Part shown: positions 5,381-8,130 of the stretch, one piece after another
Position numbering within the stretch: position 1 is the stretch's first letter
How the letters are laid out: each line of letters begins with the position of its first letter
Source of the DNA: Candidatus Falkowbacteria bacterium CG23_combo_of_CG06-09_8_20_14_all_49_15
GTDB taxonomy: Bacteria > Patescibacteriota > Patescibacteriia > Patescibacteriales > UM-FILTER-48-10
Direction of reading: 5' to 3'
Assembly: GCA_002771615.1 (NCBI GenBank)
Contig: PCSD01000029.1
Coordinates: forward strand, 3,127-11,256
DNA length: 8,130 nt
Made by a program: the position numbers and the translations under genes
Notes under the pieces: model-generated
Database searches by the model: none
Seen by the model: the letters and a program-made list of their open reading frames with translations, nothing else
What the model was told of the DNA's origin: nothing

Positions 5381-6307
5381 TTAGTCTTCCACAGCCTTGA
5401 GAATAATGGAAGGCAAAAAAGGTTTCATAAAAAAACGGAATTCCTTTTTCACTTCCGCATTGACATCCTCGCCGCTGATAATTATTTTTTTAAATTCTTT
5501 AACCAGCGGGGCGGCTTGATTAAGAAACTCTTGACCGTTCAAGCCGGCCATCTGGTAATCGGCGATAACGGCCTTCAGACGGACATTCGGCTCCTCTTTA
5601 AGCCAAGCTAAAGCTTCCAGCGGATCAGAAAAACCGTAAACTGCGTACCCATAGGAAATAAATGCTTCTCTGAGCGTTGATAATACCGCCTGATGGTCAT
5701 CAACGATCATGACCGCGCCTTTGTTTTTTTCCTGGACCGGGACCAAAGCGGCGCAATTGTTTTGCCGCGATATGCCCATGATCGTCTTAACGGTTTTTTC
5801 CATGTTCTTCATAAGCTCCTTGGCTCCTTTGTGGTCCAAGCCCTGGCTTTGCGCCAAATTGGCGATCACTTGGAGGTGATGCAGGCATTCGGACACGAAA
5901 GACCGGCCATTATCTTCCAAATGTTTAAGGGCCTGTTTAGTCAGTTCGGAATGAGACAATTTTTTTATCTCGTCCGGCGCAAACCACGCGGCCTCCACAA
6001 TCCCTTCTTTGATAAGCGGAGCCGGCTTTTTATCTCCGTAATAATAAGCCGCGTACACATCATATAAGCGGAGATGGCTGTTCACCTGCTCATCATAATG
6101 AAATAGGAGCTGTTGGCCGAAGATGCCCTCCAGTTCTGTTTCTTCTTTGATTTCCCGCTGGGCGGCTTGCATGCGGTCCAGATCAAAATTTTCTACATGT
6201 CCGCCGGGCAAAATCCATTCATCTCTTTTGCGGCAAAGAAAAACCTGGCCGCGCAGATTGATTAAAAGCAACAACACGACATGTTCCAAATATGGCTGTT
6301 TTTTCAT
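5381..6307 (-). CDS. Nudix-like domain / helical linker / response-regulator receiver fusion protein
   Basis: A 308-residue protein in three parts. (1) Residues about 6-125: Nudix fold with GGHVE at 35-39 and the catalytic core REIKEE at 51-56. The box departs from G-x5-E-x7-REUxEExG: the first Glu is Asp42, one extra residue follows, and the last Gly is Glu58. (2) Residues about 128-185: helical, with ECLHHLQVIANLAQ at 140-153 and a second helix ELMKNMEKTVKTI, resembling a histidine-kinase dimerisation hairpin; no ATPase domain follows. (3) Residues about 196-308: a complete receiver with Asp203/Asp204, phosphoacceptor Asp250 in IADYQM, Ser278 and Lys295-Pro296. There is no DNA-binding domain, signal peptide or membrane segment. 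I chose ATG 6307 because AGGAGG lies 8 nt upstream; the in-frame TTG at 6313 would be too close. Probable role: phosphorelay-controlled or nucleotide-linked signalling (inference). The kinase partner and substrate are unknown. Confidence 0.88.
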   Translation of the reverse strand: MKKQPYLEHVVLLLLINLRGQVFLCRKRDEWILPGGHVENFDLDRMQAAQREIKEETELEGIFGQQLLFHYDEQVNSHLRLYDVYAAYYYGDKKPAPLIKEGIVEAAWFAPDEIKKLSHSELTKQALKHLEDNGRSFVSECLHHLQVIANLAQSQGLDHKGAKELMKNMEKTVKTIMGISRQNNCAALVPVQEKNKGAVMIVDDHQAVLSTLREAFISYGYAVYGFSDPLEALAWLKEEPNVRLKAVIADYQMAGLNGQEFLNQAAPLVKEFKKIIISGEDVNAEVKKEFRFFMKPFLPSIILKAVED

Positions 6308-6315
6308 GGCCAAGC

Positions 6316-6321
6316 CCTCCT
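6316..6321 (-). promoter_or_regulatory. Ribosome binding site deciding the Nudix-receiver start
   Basis: AGGAGG on the minus strand, 8 nt before ATG 6307 but only 2 nt before the in-frame TTG at 6313, so the ATG is the better start. Confidence 0.8.
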
Positions 6322-6367
6322 TTCGTTTGGATTAAAAAAATATTAAAAGAACAATTTTAATGCTCAA

Positions 6368-6396
6368 ATTATGGCGGAAACGCAGTTAAATGTCAA
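6368..6396 (-). promoter_or_regulatory. Near-consensus promoter of the Nudix-receiver gene
   Basis: On the minus strand TTGACA (6396-6391) is perfect, the spacer is 17 bp, and CATAAT (6373-6368) matches five of six. Expected start is near 6361, giving a leader of about 54 nt to ATG 6307. It is among the strongest promoters in the window. Confidence 0.8.
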
Positions 6397-6461
6397 TAAT
6401 AAAGAAGCACTTCATACTAATAAAATAACTAATATTAAAACATTAATTTTATATTAATTAA

Positions 6462-6486
6462 GTTAATTTATTATCTGTGTTATAAT
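6462..6486 (+). promoter_or_regulatory. Extended -10 promoter of the glycosidase-DUF167 unit
   Basis: A perfect TATAAT (6481-6486) preceded by TG at 6478-6479, an extended -10. The -35 is poor (TTAAGT at 6458-6463), but the upstream 60 bp are almost all A/T and could act as an UP element. Expected start is near 6493, so the leader before ATG 6502 is only about 9 nt. The 194-bp gap 6308-6501 holds this promoter and the divergent one, nothing else I can name. Confidence 0.65.
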
Positions 6487-6501
6487 GGCAAAAAGAAAAA
6501 T

Positions 6502-7758
6502 ATGCAAAAAATACCAATATTGTCAGTTTTTGTTGCTTATTTCCTCTGGACCGGCTTTTTATTCTGTCCGCTCCGACCGGTGGCCGCCACTGGCGACAAT
6601 AATCTGTCTGGCCGGATTCTCTTGGACGTGGAAAGGCACGGCGAGGCTTGGTATGTCTGGCCGCAAAACAGGAAGCGCTATTATCTGGGCCGGCCAGCGG
6701 ACGCTTTCCGGGTCATGCGCGAACTGGGCTTGGGCATCAGCGAGTGGGATTTTCAGCGCTTGGCCCAAGCCGGACAGCCAGTGGCCGGAGATCTGTCTTT
6801 GGCGCAAAGATTGGCCGGACAGATCATTCTCCAGGTGGAAAAAAAAGGCGAAGCCTGGTATATCAATCCGTTGGACTTAAAAAAATATTTTTTGGGCCGG
6901 CCAATGGACGCTTTCCGGGTCATGCGCGAACTGGGCTTGGGCATCAGCCGGGAAAATCTGGCCAAAGTCCACAAACCCGGTTGGGAAGAAAGCCTGGACA
7001 AATATTCCCACTACGAAAGAAAAAAAATTTCCACGGCGAACGGCGAATTCACGATTGATTTGATTGCTGTGGATACCCGCGATCCGGATCTGCGCGTCAT
7101 CACCGCCGCCGCTTCCGCTTTGCCCTGCCCAGCAAATTGCCCGGCAGTGTCCCTGGGCGAGCTGGCTTTAGCGCACGATGCTTTTGCCGCCATCAACGGC
7201 ACCTATTTTGACACCAGCGCGGCGAAAAAAAACTATTCTTTCTTTCCGGTTTACGATTATCCCGCCAAAACTCTTGTCAACGAAAACCAACTGCGATACT
7301 GGACTACTGGCCCGATCATGGCCTGGGACGAAAACAATGCTTTCTACTATTTCAAGGATTCACGGGAATTTCCTTTTTTCGGCTGGCGGCCGGAAGCGGA
7401 TGGCCAGGCCATATCCGCCTTCGCCGGCCGGCAAGGGAAAAAACTGACCGCTCTCATCGGCAACAAGCCGCGCCTGATTGAAGACAAACTAAACCTGCTG
7501 ATTGATTGGGATATTGACGAAAAGCAAAAAACCGCCAAATCAATCCGCAACGGCTTGGCGGTCAAAGGCCAAGACATCTATCTGGTCGCGGCCCAAGCGG
7601 CCACTGTGCCGGATCTGGCCCTGATCATGCAGGCCTTGGGCGCGGAATACGCCCTGAACCTGGACGGCGGTTATTCCACGGCCCTGTGGTATGACGGCGA
7701 ATATCTGGTCGGTCCGGGCCGCGATATCGTGAACGGGATTTTCTTCACAAAAAAATGA
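6502..7758 (+). CDS. Secreted phosphodiester glycosidase (NAGPA) domain protein with two GEAWY repeats
   Basis: The 418-residue product starts with a signal peptide (hydrophobic core about residues 4-24, likely cleavage after Val-Ala-Ala at 27-29). Two copies of a repeat of about 50 residues follow with a 69-residue period (about 37-89 and 106-158). Each has Val-Glu-x-x-Gly-Glu-Ala-Trp-Tyr, then Tyr-(Tyr/Phe)-Leu-Gly-Arg-Pro, then DAFRVMRELGLGIS. Residues about 175-418 match the phosphodiester glycosidase family (NAGPA, PF09992): INGTYFD at 231-237, GPIMAWD near 271, NLDGGYSTAL at 386-395 (family usually DGGGS) and the closing GRDIVNGIFF with Arg407 and Asn411. Relatives remove sugars from phosphodiesters, for example the human uncovering enzyme. 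Here it probably acts on a surface or extracellular glycan, with the repeats possibly binding the envelope (inference). There is almost no 5' leader and no SD. Its TGA overlaps the next ATG. Confidence 0.88.
   Translation: MQKIPILSVFVAYFLWTGFLFCPLRPVAATGDNNLSGRILLDVERHGEAWYVWPQNRKRYYLGRPADAFRVMRELGLGISEWDFQRLAQAGQPVAGDLSLAQRLAGQIILQVEKKGEAWYINPLDLKKYFLGRPMDAFRVMRELGLGISRENLAKVHKPGWEESLDKYSHYERKKISTANGEFTIDLIAVDTRDPDLRVITAAASALPCPANCPAVSLGELALAHDAFAAINGTYFDTSAAKKNYSFFPVYDYPAKTLVNENQLRYWTTGPIMAWDENNAFYYFKDSREFPFFGWRPEADGQAISAFAGRQGKKLTALIGNKPRLIEDKLNLLIDWDIDEKQKTAKSIRNGLAVKGQDIYLVAAQAATVPDLALIMQALGAEYALNLDGGYSTALWYDGEYLVGPGRDIVNGIFFTKK
6699..6741 (+). repeat. 43-bp exact direct repeat, copy 1
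   Basis: Identical at every base to 6906-6948. It encodes the DAFRVMRELGLGIS part of the first GEAWY repeat. The rest of the two protein repeats has diverged, so identity of this block at silent positions suggests recent duplication or gene conversion. Confidence 0.92.
6906..6948 (+). repeat. 43-bp exact direct repeat, copy 2
   Basis: Second copy of 6699-6741, offset by 207 bp (69 codons), in frame. It encodes the same block in the second GEAWY repeat. Confidence 0.92.
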
Positions 7759-8027
7759 CCATCAATGATTTAAAAAGAAAAATTGCCGCAGGCGGAAAAG
7801 TCGTCTTCACCGTCAAAGTCATTCCCCGCCGCCCGCAAAGCGCCTATGCCGGGGAAATGGCGGATGGCGCGATGAAAATCAGCCTGAAAGCGGCGCCGGA
7901 AAAAGGCCGCGCCAACCAGGAATTGCTTGATTTTTTAGCCGCCCTCTTAAAACCCTACAAATTGAAAATAAAAATTATTAGCGGCCGGGCCGGCCGGCGG
8001 AAAATCATAGAAATCTTGCCAAGGTAG
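7755..8027 (+). CDS. DUF167 / YggU family protein
   Basis: A 90-residue protein of the DUF167 (YggU, PF02594) family, small soluble alpha/beta proteins of unknown biochemical function. Family marks: FTVKVIPRRPQS at 18-29, the block KISLKAAPEKGRANQELL at 41-58 with the conserved Pro48, Gly51, Ala53 and Asn54, then FLAALL, and a last strand KIKIISGRAGRRK. Length is typical. Its ATG (7755) overlaps the TGA of the glycosidase gene as ATGA, and no Shine-Dalgarno sequence precedes it, so translation is probably coupled to the upstream gene. It has no promoter of its own that I can see. Stop is TAG. Pairing with a secreted glycosidase gives no functional hint; DUF167 genes occur in many contexts. 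Confidence 0.9.
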   Translation: MTINDLKRKIAAGGKVVFTVKVIPRRPQSAYAGEMADGAMKISLKAAPEKGRANQELLDFLAALLKPYKLKIKIISGRAGRRKIIEILPR

Positions 8028-8057
8028 AAGTATTATTGGATGTGAAAATTTTATGAT

Positions 8058-8090
8058 AATGTCCTACTAGCGTCATATAGAAATGTCCTA
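8058..8090. repeat. Short direct repeats near the right edge
   Basis: AATGTCCTA occurs at 8058-8066 and again at 8082-8090, 24 bp apart, in an AT-rich noncoding tail after the DUF167 gene. Repeated short boxes like this occur near the ends of some insertion sequences and in some operators. No transposase is visible, as the window ends 40 bp later. Confidence 0.5.
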
Positions 8091-8106
8091 TCTGATGTGA
8101 TAAGGT

Positions 8107-8130
8107 ATTTAGTTATTTAATCAACTAAAT
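8107..8130. repeat. Quasi-palindrome at the window edge
   Basis: ATTTAGTT (8107-8114) is exactly complementary to AACTAAAT (8123-8130), with a central TTAA on the same symmetry axis (8117-8120). It could be an operator, a weak hairpin after DUF167, or part of a mobile-element end. It may extend beyond the window. Confidence 0.5.

Noticed and set aside
5381..6313. TTG start at 6313 for the Nudix-receiver gene
   Set aside because: It would lie only 2 nt after AGGAGG; ATG 6307 has a normal 8-nt spacing.
6308..6501. Small RNA, riboswitch or CRISPR leader in the AT-rich gap
   Set aside because: The gap is explained by two divergent promoters and A/T tracts; no regular repeats or stable hairpin was found.
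1694..7758. UGA read as glycine (code 25, as in Absconditabacteria/Gracilibacteria), prompted by the in-frame TGA at 2042-2044
   Set aside because: No in-frame TGA occurs within gatB, miaA, pgeF, miaB, the Nudix-receiver gene or the glycosidase gene, all rich in Gly coded by GGN. TGA makes a classic ATGA overlap at 7755-7758 and ends miaB at the expected family length.
1..8130. tRNA or rRNA genes and CRISPR arrays
   Set aside because: No cloverleaf-like arms, rRNA-like conserved blocks or regularly spaced repeats were seen in the gaps on either strand.

Overview
The window reads as ordinary chromosome of a bacterium with a compact genome, most likely a member of the Patescibacteria (Candidate Phyla Radiation). 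That is an inference from three things: moderate GC with very AT-rich gaps, single-gene transcription units packed closely, and a secreted protein carrying the GEAWY / YLGRP / DAF / GLGI repeat that I associate with surface proteins of that group. The standard code fits: no in-frame TGA occurs inside any of the recognisable genes, and TGA ends at least two of them.

Left part (1-2160). The 3' part of gatB (Asp/Glu-tRNA amidotransferase subunit B) enters from the left. It is followed by a small doubtful ORF in AT-rich sequence and then a bidirectional terminator. Next is a minus-strand hypothetical gene. Its best ribosome binding site and ATG are followed by an in-frame TGA at codon 4, so it may be broken or start at a downstream TTG.

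Middle (2153-5380). miaA (minus) and pgeF (plus) are divergent, with interleaved sigma70-type promoters in a 66-bp gap. miaB (minus) converges on pgeF, and a strong terminator hairpin contains the miaB stop codon. MiaA and MiaB act in sequence on A37 of tRNAs that read U-starting codons (i6A, then ms2i6A). PgeF is a zinc-dependent peptidoglycan editing / purine nucleoside enzyme of the YfiH family.

Right part (5350-8130). A minus-strand gene encodes an unusual three-part protein: a Nudix-like domain, a helical segment resembling a histidine-kinase dimerisation helix, and a complete C-terminal response-regulator receiver. It has a near-consensus promoter, a strong Shine-Dalgarno sequence and its own terminator. 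Divergent from it, an extended -10 promoter drives a two-gene unit: a secreted phosphodiester glycosidase (NAGPA) protein with two N-terminal GEAWY repeats, and a DUF167/YggU protein that starts inside the ATGA overlap. The last 100 bases hold no gene but carry short direct repeats and a quasi-palindrome that could mark an insertion-sequence edge.

The most unusual item is the Nudix-helix-receiver fusion. I see no CRISPR array, tRNA, rRNA or complete mobile element.
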